This document shows, piece after piece, positions 1-8,071 of a DNA stretch of 36,578 bases (its first letter is position 1; every line of letters begins with the position of its first letter). Position numbers and translations under genes: made by a program. Below the pieces are notes generated by a model. That model did no database searches. It had not been told where the DNA came from and saw nothing but the letters and a program-made list of their open reading frames with translations. Source of the DNA: Candidatus Omnitrophota bacterium. GTDB lineage: Bacteria; Omnitrophota; Gorgyraeia; Zapsychrales; Fredricksoniimonadaceae. The stretch is from the NCBI GenBank assembly GCA_021731625.1, contig JAKFXC010000014.1, positions 1-36,578 of the forward strand. Direction: 5' to 3'.

Positions 1-75
1 CTCAAGCATGGTTTCCAGCTGATCGGGGGTTAACCTCATGTTCTGGGGATTCATTTTAGGGCCTTTCTTTTTCAT
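1..75 (-). CDS. 5' end of an unidentified gene running off the left edge
   Basis: Reading leftwards from an ATG at 75, the - strand stays open to the window edge and gives 25 residues starting MKKKGPKMNPQNMRL and ending in LETMLE. The start is basic and has no hydrophobic segment, so it is probably cytoplasmic. No strong Shine-Dalgarno is visible upstream; a second in-frame ATG at 54 is an alternative start. Too little is present to name a family. It would be divergent from the small ORF at 94-492. Confidence 0.35.
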   Translation of the reverse strand, partial: MKKKGPKMNPQNMRLTPDQLETMLE

Positions 76-93
76 GCATTAAGTTTATCACGA

Positions 94-492
94 GTGTCTC
101 CCCAGACACAATGTTTAGGATACTCCCATCATTTTGAGTCAGAGCTTACTAAGGAAGTAAACGCTGACAAAGAGGCAGTTAAAAAGTTGAATATAACAAC
201 GATTAGCTCCATTACGGTAAAAACGAAGATCGAAGAAGGTCCAATTGTCATCATCGGTGATAAGGCTATGGAAGTATCGAACACCGGGGGCATCGACTTA
301 ACTCCGGCTAATATAGATGTACAGACCCGAAGTAGCAAAGGCAAAATGCAGTTTCGCCCAGACCCCGCCATGCTGGAGCAACTCCAAAACGCCCCAGGCT
401 TTGAGCCGGTCATTATCAACATCCAACCTTTGACTGACCTCCGGGGCTTCCTGGGTTTGAACGTAAGTCCAATCCTACGAGATTTTTATTAA
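94..492 (+). CDS. Small ORF carrying a GGID/PVIINIQP tail; possible gene fragment
   Basis: This 132-residue ORF starts at a GTG and has no convincing ribosome binding site, signal peptide or membrane segment. Its second half holds a recognisable pattern: GGIDLTPANIDVQ around residues 65-77, then DPAMLEQLQNAPGFEPVIIN and IQPLTDLRGFLGL. I recall tails of this form, ending in PVIINIQP and a short DLR.FLG segment, as common at the ends of proteins from Candidatus Omnitrophota, often very large ones. The first 60 residues look unstructured, and about ten residues follow the tail. It may therefore be the degraded end of a once larger gene rather than an intact protein. The taxonomic association is from memory and not checked; function is unknown. 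Confidence 0.45.
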   Translation: MSPQTQCLGYSHHFESELTKEVNADKEAVKKLNITTISSITVKTKIEEGPIVIIGDKAMEVSNTGGIDLTPANIDVQTRSSKGKMQFRPDPAMLEQLQNAPGFEPVIINIQPLTDLRGFLGLNVSPILRDFY

Positions 493-516
493 AGCGCACG
501 CCGGCTCGAAAAATGC

Positions 517-545
517 TTTCCACATTCCGCATTGTTGTGTATAAT
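517..545 (+). promoter_or_regulatory. Sigma-70-type promoter upstream of tRNA-Pro
   Basis: A -35-like TTTCCA (517-522) is separated by 17 bp from a perfect TATAAT (540-545). Transcription would start near 552, about 73 bases before the tRNA. No terminator is visible between the tRNA and the PilZ gene, so this promoter could also feed the amino-acid operon behind it. Confidence 0.5.
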
Positions 546-624
546 ACCGGGTCTTAAAAGGCTAACATCAGATTTTCTGTAAGCGGTTCTAGAATATATA
601 TTTATGGGTGTTCGTTTAACTTTA

Positions 625-699
625 CGGGACGTAGCGCAGTTGGATTAGCGCACTTGAATGGGGTTCAAGAGGTCGTGAGTTCAAATCTCACCGTCCCGA
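625..699 (+). tRNA. tRNA-Pro (anticodon GGG)
   Basis: A full cloverleaf can be drawn. The acceptor stem CGGGACG (625-631) pairs with CGTCCCG (692-698), with discriminator A699. The D stem is GCGC/GCGC (634-637 with 648-651). The anticodon stem CTTGA/TCAAG (653-657 with 665-669) encloses loop ATGGGGT with anticodon GGG at 660-662. The variable loop is five bases, and the T stem GTGAG/CTCAC (675-679 with 687-691) encloses TTCAAAT. The C1-G72 pair, A73 and G37 are typical identity elements of bacterial tRNA-Pro. CCA is not encoded. Confidence 0.96.
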
Positions 700-727
700 C
701 TTTAGTAAACCAAGTAAAGGACTAACT

Positions 728-1084
728 ATGAACGCACCGTTTAAAGACCGTAGGAAGAACGTTCGGATTTATCGCAATTTTATGCTTTCTTGCCGTATGC
801 AGGGATCGTCAGACGTGTCATATGAGATGTGCCAGGTGCACAATATCGGCCGCGGAGGGGTTAGTTTTAGCTCCACCACGTCCTTTCCCAAGGGGAGCAC
901 CATCAGCATTGAGTTAAAAACTCCTTTTCTTAATGATAAAATAGATCTAGGCGGGGTGGTGGTAGAATGCCGTGAAAAAATCCGCAATTTGATCTACAGC
1001 GTGCATGTTCAGTTTGGCAAAATATCCACCCAGGCGCTCGACGTCTTGGCTAAAATCGAACAATATTCGGCTCAACAGGGATAA
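728..1084 (+). CDS. PilZ-domain protein (putative c-di-GMP binder)
   Basis: This 118-residue protein is a single PilZ domain. The RxxxR part of the c-di-GMP-binding motif is seen as RKNVR (residues 9-13) near the N terminus. The second motif, usually D/NxSxxG, appears as NIGRGG around residue 40, with Gly in place of Ser. PilZ proteins bind cyclic di-GMP and relay it to motility, pilus or polysaccharide machinery. A ribosome binding site (AAAGGA) precedes the ATG at good spacing. It begins 28 bases after the tRNA and ends 4 bases before hom, so it looks co-transcribed with the biosynthetic operon although functionally unrelated. No other domain is attached, so it would act as a stand-alone adaptor. 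Confidence 0.85.
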   Translation: MNAPFKDRRKNVRIYRNFMLSCRMQGSSDVSYEMCQVHNIGRGGVSFSSTTSFPKGSTISIELKTPFLNDKIDLGGVVVECREKIRNLIYSVHVQFGKISTQALDVLAKIEQYSAQQG

Positions 1085-1088
1085 GGTG

Positions 1089-2384
1089 ATGGAAACCGTT
1101 AATATAGGACTTATCGGCTACGGGATTGTGGGGCAGGGGGTGGTTAAAATCCTCAAGAATCGCCGCAAATTCTTTCGCGATAAGTATAAAAAAGATTTTT
1201 TTATCAAGACCATTGCGGACCGCAGCATTGGAAAGAAGCCGTCGCCTGGGCTGGAACAAACCTTGCTGACGTCTGACTTTCACGATGTCATTCATGATAA
1301 AGACATCCATATCGTCATTGAACTTATTGGCGGCCTCAACCCGGCCAAGGAAATCCTCCTCTCGGCGGTGCGCAGCGGCAAACATGTGGTCACGGCTAAC
1401 AAAGAACTTTTGGCCACCTGCGGCCAGGAATTGTTTCAGGAAGCCAATGCCAATAACCGCATGATTTATTTTGAATCGGCGGTGGGAGCGGGCATTCCCA
1501 TTATCCGCACCATTACCGAAGGTGTGGCGGGCAATAAATTTAACGGGGTCTACGGGATCATCAACGGCACCTGCAATTTTATCTTAAGCGAAATGTCCCG
1601 GCGAGGATTGACGTTTCAGGAGGCTTTGAAAGAGGCCCAGGAAAAAGGGTACGCGGAGAGCAATCCCACTTTGGATATTAACGGCATCGATGCCGCGCAC
1701 AAGCTGGCCATCCTGGTGTTTTTGACCCAGGGGAAGTTCGTGTCCATCAAAGATTTTCATGTGGAGGGGATCAACCATATTTCGCATGATGACATTGAGT
1801 TTGCTAATCATTTGAATTTAACCATCCGTTTGCTGGCTATTGCCAAGAAAATCGGCAACGCGCTCGATGTACGGGTGCATCCGACTCTGGTGCCCAAAGA
1901 CCATGGTTTAGCCACGGTGGATGGAGTGGACAATGCCATTTTTCTGGATATGGATCCTATGGGCGATGTGTTTATCGAGGGCCAAGGGGCCGGGCAAATG
2001 ACAGCCGCCGCTGGGGTGGTCAGCGACACGATCAATTTAGGCATACGTAAAGACGTGCAAATGCCGGCCTGGATTTTTAACCCCACTGAGGAACAAGAAG
2101 GGGTGAAACTGCGCAAAATCGACGAGGTGGAGACGCGATTCTATATCCGGTTCATGGTGGTGGATAAGCCCGGGGTTCTGTCGATTATCACCGGTGTGCT
2201 GGGCCAGCATAATATCAGCATTGCCTCGGTCAACCAAAAGCAAGAAAATAAGGGATCGACGGTGCCGGTGGTCATGTTGACCCACGTGGCCAATGAGCGC
2301 TCGGTGCGCGATGCCCTGGAACAAATCACCCACCTTGCCGTTGTCCGTAGCAAGCCCGTCGCTATTCGGATGGAGAAATTATAA
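1089..2384 (+). CDS. hom: Homoserine dehydrogenase with C-terminal ACT domain
   Basis: Reduces aspartate semialdehyde to homoserine with NAD(P)H, in the threonine/methionine branch of the aspartate family. The 431-residue protein has an N-terminal Rossmann motif ([11 protein letters not shown], about residues 6-16), the NKELLA segment, the family motif ESAVGAGIP, and [11 protein letters not shown] with the catalytic-region lysine. A C-terminal ACT domain begins near [16 protein letters not shown] and suggests threonine feedback. A longer open frame starts at 1005, inside the PilZ gene. I chose the ATG at 1089 because AAGG lies just upstream and the Rossmann fold begins at the usual distance. 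thrC overlaps its stop codon by one base. Confidence 0.96.
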   Translation: METVNIGLIGYGIVGQGVVKILKNRRKFFRDKYKKDFFIKTIADRSIGKKPSPGLEQTLLTSDFHDVIHDKDIHIVIELIGGLNPAKEILLSAVRSGKHVVTANKELLATCGQELFQEANANNRMIYFESAVGAGIPIIRTITEGVAGNKFNGVYGIINGTCNFILSEMSRRGLTFQEALKEAQEKGYAESNPTLDINGIDAAHKLAILVFLTQGKFVSIKDFHVEGINHISHDDIEFANHLNLTIRLLAIAKKIGNALDVRVHPTLVPKDHGLATVDGVDNAIFLDMDPMGDVFIEGQGAGQMTAAAGVVSDTINLGIRKDVQMPAWIFNPTEEQEGVKLRKIDEVETRFYIRFMVVDKPGVLSIITGVLGQHNISIASVNQKQENKGSTVPVVMLTHVANERSVRDALEQITHLAVVRSKPVAIRMEKL

Positions 2385-3436
2385 TGCGTTGGACTGGCTT
2401 GATTGAGCATTACCGCGAATATTTGCCGGTAAGCGCCAAGACTCCGGTGGTCACCTTATATGAGGGGAACACCCCATTGATTCCCGCGCCGGTGCTTAAT
2501 GCATTGACCGGCCTGCAGGTGTTTTTAAAATATGAGGGCCTAAACCCAACGGGATCCTTTAAAGACCGCGGCATGACCATGGCGATCTCTAAAGCCAAGG
2601 AAAAGGGCGGCCGGGTGGTCATGTGCGCTTCGACGGGCAACACCTCGGCGTCAGCCGCGGCCTATGCTGCTCAGGCGGGCATGAAATGCGTGGTACTCAT
2701 TCCCAATGGGAATATTGCCTTGGGCAAATTAGCCCAAGCCATGGTGCACCAGGCCCAGGTGATTGCTATCGATGGGAATTTTGATGCGGCTTTAGATTTG
2801 GTCAAGGAAATCACGGCCAAGTACCCGGTGGAACTAGTCAATTCCATTAATCCCTTCCGCATTGAAGGGCAGAAGACAGCGGCTTTTGAAATTTGCGACT
2901 TTTTAGGCGATGCGCCCGATTACCACGCGATACCCGTCGGCAATGCCGGCAATATCACCGCGTATTGGAAAGGGTATCAGGAATATAATAAGGCGGGGAA
3001 ATCAGCAACGTTGCCAGTCATGCTGGGGTTCCAGGCGGCGGGCGCGGCCCCGATTGTTTTAGGGAAGGTTGTGCCGAATCCAGAAACAGTGGCTACCGCC
3101 ATTCGCATTGGAAATCCTGCCAGTTGGAAAATGGCGGAAGCGGCCAGGGATCAGTCCAAGGGATTGATTGATGCGGTGACGGACCAGGAAATCCTGGCGG
3201 CGTATGCGTTGCTGTCGTCGTTTGGCATTTTTGCGGAGCCGGCATCAGCGGCTTCGGTGGCCGGCGTAATCAAGCTCTCAAAAGCCGGATATTTTAAAGC
3301 TAAAAAAGGCAAACGATTGGTCTGCACCTTGACCGGTCATGGTTTAAAGGATCCGAAGACAGCCATGCAGGATTTGCCGCAGCCCAAAATTTTGCCGGCC
3401 GAACGTAAGGTGATTTTAAAAGAGATTGGGTTGTAG
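2384..3436 (+). CDS. thrC: Threonine synthase (PLP enzyme)
   Basis: Converts O-phosphohomoserine to threonine. The 350-residue, fold-type II PLP protein has the signature [10 protein letters not shown], with the Schiff-base lysine at K60, and the STGNTSAS phosphate-binding loop near residues 86-93. The size matches the short bacterial threonine synthases (about 350 residues) rather than the long E. coli type. The ATG shares a base with the hom stop codon (TAATG), implying translational coupling. Its substrate must come from a homoserine kinase; the only candidate in this operon is the apgM-family gene at 4062. Confidence 0.95.
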   Translation: MRWTGLIEHYREYLPVSAKTPVVTLYEGNTPLIPAPVLNALTGLQVFLKYEGLNPTGSFKDRGMTMAISKAKEKGGRVVMCASTGNTSASAAAYAAQAGMKCVVLIPNGNIALGKLAQAMVHQAQVIAIDGNFDAALDLVKEITAKYPVELVNSINPFRIEGQKTAAFEICDFLGDAPDYHAIPVGNAGNITAYWKGYQEYNKAGKSATLPVMLGFQAAGAAPIVLGKVVPNPETVATAIRIGNPASWKMAEAARDQSKGLIDAVTDQEILAAYALLSSFGIFAEPASAASVAGVIKLSKAGYFKAKKGKRLVCTLTGHGLKDPKTAMQDLPQPKILPAERKVILKEIGL

Positions 3437-3438
3437 CC

Positions 3439-4065
3439 ATGAAGGTGCTCATTACCTGCGGCCCAACCTGGGTGGCGATTGACAGCGTGCGGGTCTTAAG
3501 TAACCGATCCAGCGGACAGCTGGGACATTTAATGGCGTTAGAATTTCACAAAGTCGGGGCACAGGTGACTTTACTAGAAGGACCGGTTAGCGATGCCTTC
3601 AAAGCCAAAGGCATTAAGGTCATCAAATATCAATTTTTTGACGAGCTGGCACGCATTTTAAAGGCGGAATGTGCCAAAAAATATGATGTGATTGTGCATG
3701 CCGCGGCGGTTTCAGATTTTAAACCGGCAGGGATTGTGCAATCCAAAGTTCGCTCCGGAAAACGCTGGTCGCTGCATTTAGTGCCGACGGAAAAATTGAT
3801 TGAAAAAATTAAACCTCTTTCGCCAGAGAGTAGGCTGGTGGGTTTTAAGCTGGAGCCGAGTCTGACCCGACAGAATGCCAGCCGACTCACAAAAGAGCTA
3901 TTCTCGAAAGCCGGCTGCGATCTGGTGGTGGCCAATACGGTGCAGAAAAATTATCAAGGATATGTGCTTAACCCTCAAGGCCAAATCCTGGGGCAGGCAT
4001 CCAGCCGGAAACAGATGGCAAGATTAATTCGGGTTACCCTGGCTGGCACGGAATTATCATTATGA
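3439..4065 (+). CDS. CoaB-like phosphopantothenate-cysteine ligase domain protein
   Basis: This 208-residue protein matches the CoaB half of the bifunctional CoaBC flavoprotein. It has an N-terminal nucleotide-binding strand-loop (VLITCGPTWVAID), the NRSSGQLG motif, HAAAVSDFKP, VPTEKLIEKI, LVGFKLE, and a late VANTVQ motif corresponding to the family's ND/AND motif. CoaB joins cysteine to 4'-phosphopantothenate in coenzyme A synthesis. The CoaC decarboxylase half is missing here and would have to be encoded elsewhere. It sits between thrC and the putative homoserine kinase, 2 bases after thrC and overlapping the next start by ATGA. Function is assigned from motifs; the pathway link to threonine is unclear. 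Confidence 0.8.
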   Translation: MKVLITCGPTWVAIDSVRVLSNRSSGQLGHLMALEFHKVGAQVTLLEGPVSDAFKAKGIKVIKYQFFDELARILKAECAKKYDVIVHAAAVSDFKPAGIVQSKVRSGKRWSLHLVPTEKLIEKIKPLSPESRLVGFKLEPSLTRQNASRLTKELFSKAGCDLVVANTVQKNYQGYVLNPQGQILGQASSRKQMARLIRVTLAGTELSL

Positions 4066-5258
4066 AATTCGCTATTTTAGTCCCGGATGGCATGGCGGAT
4101 GAGCCGGTCAAGCAATTAGGGGACAAGACGCCGCTGGAAGCGGCCAAAACAGACAATATGGATTACCTGGCCCAGCACGGCTTAAGCGGCCTGGTGCAGA
4201 CCATTCCCGATGGCATGGCATCCGGTTCTGATGTGGGCAATTTGGCATTGTTAGGATATGACCCTACCAAGAATTTTTCCGGACGGGCCCCGCTGGAGGC
4301 GGCCAATTTAGGGATCATGCTGGCAGACGATGAAGTGGCGCTTCGCTGCAATCTGGTGAACATCCGCGATGGAAAAATGTTTGATTACAGCGCTGGACAC
4401 ATCACCACCGAAGAGGCAAAGACCCTCATTGAAGATTTGCAGCGTGGGATTGCCGCACCCGAGGTGCGTTTCTATGCGGGGAAAAGCTACCGGCATTTGA
4501 TTGTGATCAAAACCTTAAGCGTCGAATCACTCTTAAGAGTTAAGACCACGCCGCCTCACGATATTGTGAATCAATCGATTTCAAAATATTTTCCCAGCGG
4601 TGGGCAAAACCAAATCCTGCTCAATTTAATGCAGAGGTCGCAAGCAATACTCAAAGATCATCCGGTCAACAAAATGCGGTTGGATGCGGGCTTAAATCCT
4701 GCCGACATGATCTGGATCTGGGGGCAGGGTGGTCGGCCGCACCTGCCGGCGTTTAAAAGCCGTTACGGGTTAAGTGGATCGGTCATTTCCGCCGTGGATC
4801 TGGTCAACGGCATCGGACGTTTGGTGGGATTACAGGTGTTGTCTGTTCCCGGGGCCAACGGCTATTACGACACGAATTATAAAGGCAAGGCCGACTACGC
4901 CGTCCAATCGCTAAAGACAAATGATTTTGTGTATGTGCACGTGGAGGCCCCGGATGAGGCCGGTCATAACGGCGACTGGAAAGCCAAAAAGGAATGCATT
5001 GAGCGTTTTGATAAGGATGTGGTTGGCACCTTGCTTGACTATGCGCGCAAAGTAAAGACTGCCCGCATTCTAGTCGCTCCCGACCATCCCACGCCGGTCG
5101 GCAAACGCGTCCACACTAAGGACCCAGTGCCTTTTGTGATGTATGGACAGGGAATTACGCCCAACGCGGCAAAATCATATTCCGAGTCGGCCGCCGCCAA
5201 GACCAAGGTCAAGTTTAGCAGCGGAGAAGAACTCATCCGTTCTTTTTTAAAAACGTAG
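4062..5258 (+). CDS. ApgM-family phosphoglycerate-mutase-like protein, putative homoserine kinase (ThrB2 type)
   Basis: A 398-residue member of the alkaline-phosphatase/iPGM superfamily in its archaeal-type (ApgM) branch. Metal and catalytic motifs are PDGMAD (D9), the nucleophile region SGSDVGNLALLGYDP (probable Ser56), HVEAPDEAGHNGD, and APDHPTPVGKRVHTKDPVPF near the C terminus. A subfamily of ApgM-like proteins that cluster with threonine genes has been proposed, and in some bacteria genetically supported, as a non-orthologous homoserine kinase. This copy lies between thrC and lysC, and no GHMP-type thrB is in the window, so I favour that role over glycolytic phosphoglycerate mutase. It starts by an ATGA overlap with the CoaB-like gene. 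Confidence 0.82.
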   Translation: MKFAILVPDGMADEPVKQLGDKTPLEAAKTDNMDYLAQHGLSGLVQTIPDGMASGSDVGNLALLGYDPTKNFSGRAPLEAANLGIMLADDEVALRCNLVNIRDGKMFDYSAGHITTEEAKTLIEDLQRGIAAPEVRFYAGKSYRHLIVIKTLSVESLLRVKTTPPHDIVNQSISKYFPSGGQNQILLNLMQRSQAILKDHPVNKMRLDAGLNPADMIWIWGQGGRPHLPAFKSRYGLSGSVISAVDLVNGIGRLVGLQVLSVPGANGYYDTNYKGKADYAVQSLKTNDFVYVHVEAPDEAGHNGDWKAKKECIERFDKDVVGTLLDYARKVKTARILVAPDHPTPVGKRVHTKDPVPFVMYGQGITPNAAKSYSESAAAKTKVKFSSGEELIRSFLKT

Positions 5259-5267
5259 GAAAAACAC

Positions 5268-6491
5268 ATGGACAAAGACATCATCGTGCAGAAATTTGGC
5301 GGTTCCTCGGTGGCCAACATTGAGCGCATTAAAAATGTGGCCCAGCGGGTGGTGGCCAATAAAAACAAACATAATGACATTGCGGTGGTGGTTTCCGCCC
5401 TGGGGGACACCACCGACGAGTTGGAAGCCCTGGCGTTGCAGCTGTCGACCTCGCCGCCGGAGCGGGAAATGGACATGCTGCTTTCCACCGGGGAGCAAAT
5501 TTCCTGCGCCTTGCTCGCCATTGCCATTAAAGCCTTAGGGTTCGACGCGATTTCGTTCACCGGCCGGCAAGTGGGGATCAAAACCGACAAGACCCACACC
5601 AAAGCCCGGATCATGACCATTGACGGCAAACGCATCAACAAGGCATTTAAGGAAAATAAAATTGTCATCGTGGCGGGATATCAAGGGGTGACCTCCAATG
5701 ATGACATCACCACCCTTGGCCGCGGGGGCTCGGACTTGACTGCGGTGGCGCTGGCCCAGGCCTTAAAGGCCCGGGTCTGTGAAATTTACACGGACGTCGA
5801 CGGGATTTATACCACTGACCCGCGTATTGTCCCGGAAGCCCGCAAAATCAAGACCATCACCTTTGATGAAATGCTGGAAATGGCTTCGCTGGGGGCGCAA
5901 ATCATGCAAGCGCGTTCCATCGAAGTGGCCAAACGTTTTAATATTCCTTTGCATGTGCGTTCCAGTTTTTCCAAGGAGGAAGGGACTATGATCGTCAAAG
6001 AAACCGAGAAAATGGAAGAAATTGCGGTGCGCGGGGTGACCTGCAACAAGAGTGAAGCCAAAATCACCATCTGTTCGGTGCCGGACAAGCCAGGCATTGC
6101 CGCCAAGATTTTCGGCGAAATTTCCCGGCAGGGCATCAACGTGGACACCATTGTGCAAAACGTGCCGCATGACAAATTGTCCGACATTTCATTTACCGTG
6201 CCCAAAGCCGATCTGAATAAGGCCATCAAGGCCACCTCGGCAATCGGCGAGCGCATCAGCGCCGGAGAGATTTTGGAAGACCGCAACATTGCCCGAGTCT
6301 CGCTCATCGGATCCGGCATGCGGTCGCACAGCGGCATCGCCGCTAAAATGTTTAAGACCTTGGCCGATGAGGCCATCAACATTGAAATGATCTCCACGTC
6401 GGAGATCAGCGTTTCGTGTATTATCCAACAGGATTTGGCGGACAAAGCCGTTAAGGCCCTGCATAAAGCCTTTAAACTGGAGCAAATTTAA
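5268..6491 (+). CDS. lysC: Aspartate kinase
   Basis: Phosphorylates aspartate, the first step to lysine, threonine, methionine and isoleucine. The 407-residue protein has the KFGGSSV motif at residues 8-14, STGEQISCALLA, GRGGSDLTAVALA and TDVDGIYTTDPR in the kinase domain. Two C-terminal ACT domains follow (from about ITICSVPDKPGIAAKIF and RVSLIGSGMRSHSG), which normally bind lysine and/or threonine for feedback. Length and layout match the monofunctional bacterial enzyme. It starts 9 bases after the preceding stop with GGAAAA upstream. The next enzyme of the pathway, aspartate semialdehyde dehydrogenase, is not in this window. Confidence 0.96.
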   Translation: MDKDIIVQKFGGSSVANIERIKNVAQRVVANKNKHNDIAVVVSALGDTTDELEALALQLSTSPPEREMDMLLSTGEQISCALLAIAIKALGFDAISFTGRQVGIKTDKTHTKARIMTIDGKRINKAFKENKIVIVAGYQGVTSNDDITTLGRGGSDLTAVALAQALKARVCEIYTDVDGIYTTDPRIVPEARKIKTITFDEMLEMASLGAQIMQARSIEVAKRFNIPLHVRSSFSKEEGTMIVKETEKMEEIAVRGVTCNKSEAKITICSVPDKPGIAAKIFGEISRQGINVDTIVQNVPHDKLSDISFTVPKADLNKAIKATSAIGERISAGEILEDRNIARVSLIGSGMRSHSGIAAKMFKTLADEAINIEMISTSEISVSCIIQQDLADKAVKALHKAFKLEQI

Positions 6492-6505
6492 AAAACTCGT
6501 GACGT

Positions 6506-8071
6506 ATGCCTAAGCTCATCATTTATGACACGACCTTGCGCGACGGCTCTCAAACCGAGGGAGTGTCCTACACGGTCAACGATAAAATCAAAATCACCGA
6601 CAAACTCGATGAGCTGGGGGTTCATTACATCGAAGGCGGGTGGCCGGGCTCTAACCCCAAGGACAAAGAATTTTTTGAAGTCATGAAGGGCCATAAGCTT
6701 AAGAACAGCAAACTGGCGGCTTTTGGTTCCACCCGACGGGCCAACATTAAAGCCGCCGACGATGCGAATTTGAATGAGTTGTTGGCCTCGGCCACGCCCA
6801 CGGTCACCATCTTCGGCAAAAGCTGGGACTTGCACGTCAAAGATGTCATTAAAACGACGCTTGATGAAAATTTAAAAATGATCGAAGAGTCAGTGGCCTT
6901 TTTGAAAAAGTCCGGCCGCGAAGTCTTTTATGATGCGGAACATTTTTTTGACGGCTACAAGAAAAATCCTGCCTATGCGCTCAAGACCATCCTGGCGGCG
7001 CAGAAGGCTAGGGCGGATTGCATTATTTTATGTGATACCAACGGAGGGACCCTGCCGGAGGAAATCACCGCCATCCTGAAGGTGGTTAAGAAGAAAATCA
7101 AGACCCCCTTGGGCATCCATACGCACAATGACCAAGATTTAGCCGTTGCCAATTCTTTGGCTGCCATCAACGCCGGGTGCGTTCAGGTGCAGGGCACCTT
7201 TAACGGTATGGGGGAGCGTTGTGGCAACGCGGATTTATGCACCATCATGTCCATTGCCCACACCAAACTCAGCCGAAAATCCATCTCCGATCAGAAAATC
7301 AAATTGCTGATGGATGCTGCCTACTACATCAGCGAGGTGAGCAATTACAATTTGGCCAGTAATCATCCGTTTATCGGCCATTCCGCATTTGCCCATAAAG
7401 GCGGGGTGCACATCGACGCGATTTTAAAGAACCCCCTGGCCTACGAACATATCAATCCCGAATTGGTGGGCAATCATCGCCGGTTGTTGACGTCAGAATT
7501 GGCCGGTAAAATGCCCATTGTGCTCAAGGCCCAGAAGATGAACATCCAGCTGGATAAGAATTCTCCCGAAGCTAAACAAATCATGCAGGAGCTCCAGGAA
7601 AAAGAATACCAGGGTTATCAGTTTGAAGGGGCGGACGCGTCTTTTGAATTGTTCATGAAGCGGCGCTTGCATTTGTATCAGCCTTTTTTCCATTTGCATG
7701 AGTTTAAAGTTTTGACCGAAAAAAAGCCCGACGGCACAGTCAGCGCCCACGCTTCCGTGCGTTTGAAGGTGAGCGGCCATGAAGAAATGGCCAACATCGA
7801 AGGCCGCGGCCCGGTGGAGGTTTTGGACCGGGCCCTGCGCACGGCTTTGCGCAAATTCTACCCCCGCGTCGAGAACATGCATTTGTCCGACTATAAGGTG
7901 CGGGTCTTAGACACCAAAGCAGGGACCGGGGCCAGGGTGCGGGTCTTGATCGAATCGCAGGACGAACATGACTCCTGGACCACCGTCGGCGTGCATGAGA
8001 ATGTCATCGAAGCCAGCTGGGAAGCCTTGGTTGATGGCATCGAATACAAACTGCTTAAAGACAAGAAGTAA
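6506..8071 (+). CDS. cimA: (R)-citramalate synthase
   Basis: Condenses pyruvate and acetyl-CoA to citramalate, giving 2-oxobutyrate for isoleucine without threonine deaminase. The 521-residue protein starts with the DRE-TIM signature DTTLRDGSQ (residues 8-16) and has the metal-binding HTHND motif and GERCGNADL. A C-terminal LeuA-type allosteric domain begins near the EGADASFELF segment. IEGGWPGSNPKD and the overall length resemble the citramalate synthase branch rather than isopropylmalate or homocitrate synthases. The ATG is 14 bases after lysC with no clear Shine-Dalgarno. Placement beside hom/thrC groups both potential isoleucine precursors in one operon. Confidence 0.9.
   Translation: MPKLIIYDTTLRDGSQTEGVSYTVNDKIKITDKLDELGVHYIEGGWPGSNPKDKEFFEVMKGHKLKNSKLAAFGSTRRANIKAADDANLNELLASATPTVTIFGKSWDLHVKDVIKTTLDENLKMIEESVAFLKKSGREVFYDAEHFFDGYKKNPAYALKTILAAQKARADCIILCDTNGGTLPEEITAILKVVKKKIKTPLGIHTHNDQDLAVANSLAAINAGCVQVQGTFNGMGERCGNADLCTIMSIAHTKLSRKSISDQKIKLLMDAAYYISEVSNYNLASNHPFIGHSAFAHKGGVHIDAILKNPLAYEHINPELVGNHRRLLTSELAGKMPIVLKAQKMNIQLDKNSPEAKQIMQELQEKEYQGYQFEGADASFELFMKRRLHLYQPFFHLHEFKVLTEKKPDGTVSAHASVRLKVSGHEEMANIEGRGPVEVLDRALRTALRKFYPRVENMHLSDYKVRVLDTKAGTGARVRVLIESQDEHDSWTTVGVHENVIEASWEALVDGIEYKLLKDKK

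Noticed and set aside
700-728. T-box, attenuator or leader peptide in front of the amino-acid operon
   Set aside because: The spacer is only 28 bases between tRNA and PilZ, and hom follows PilZ by 4 bases; there is no room for a leader or attenuator hairpin and none is seen.
5039-6445. Two long - strand open frames (209 and 212 residues) opposite the ApgM-like and lysC genes
   Set aside because: Both lie opposite strongly conserved genes, show no domain and have composition expected from antisense of GC-rich codons.
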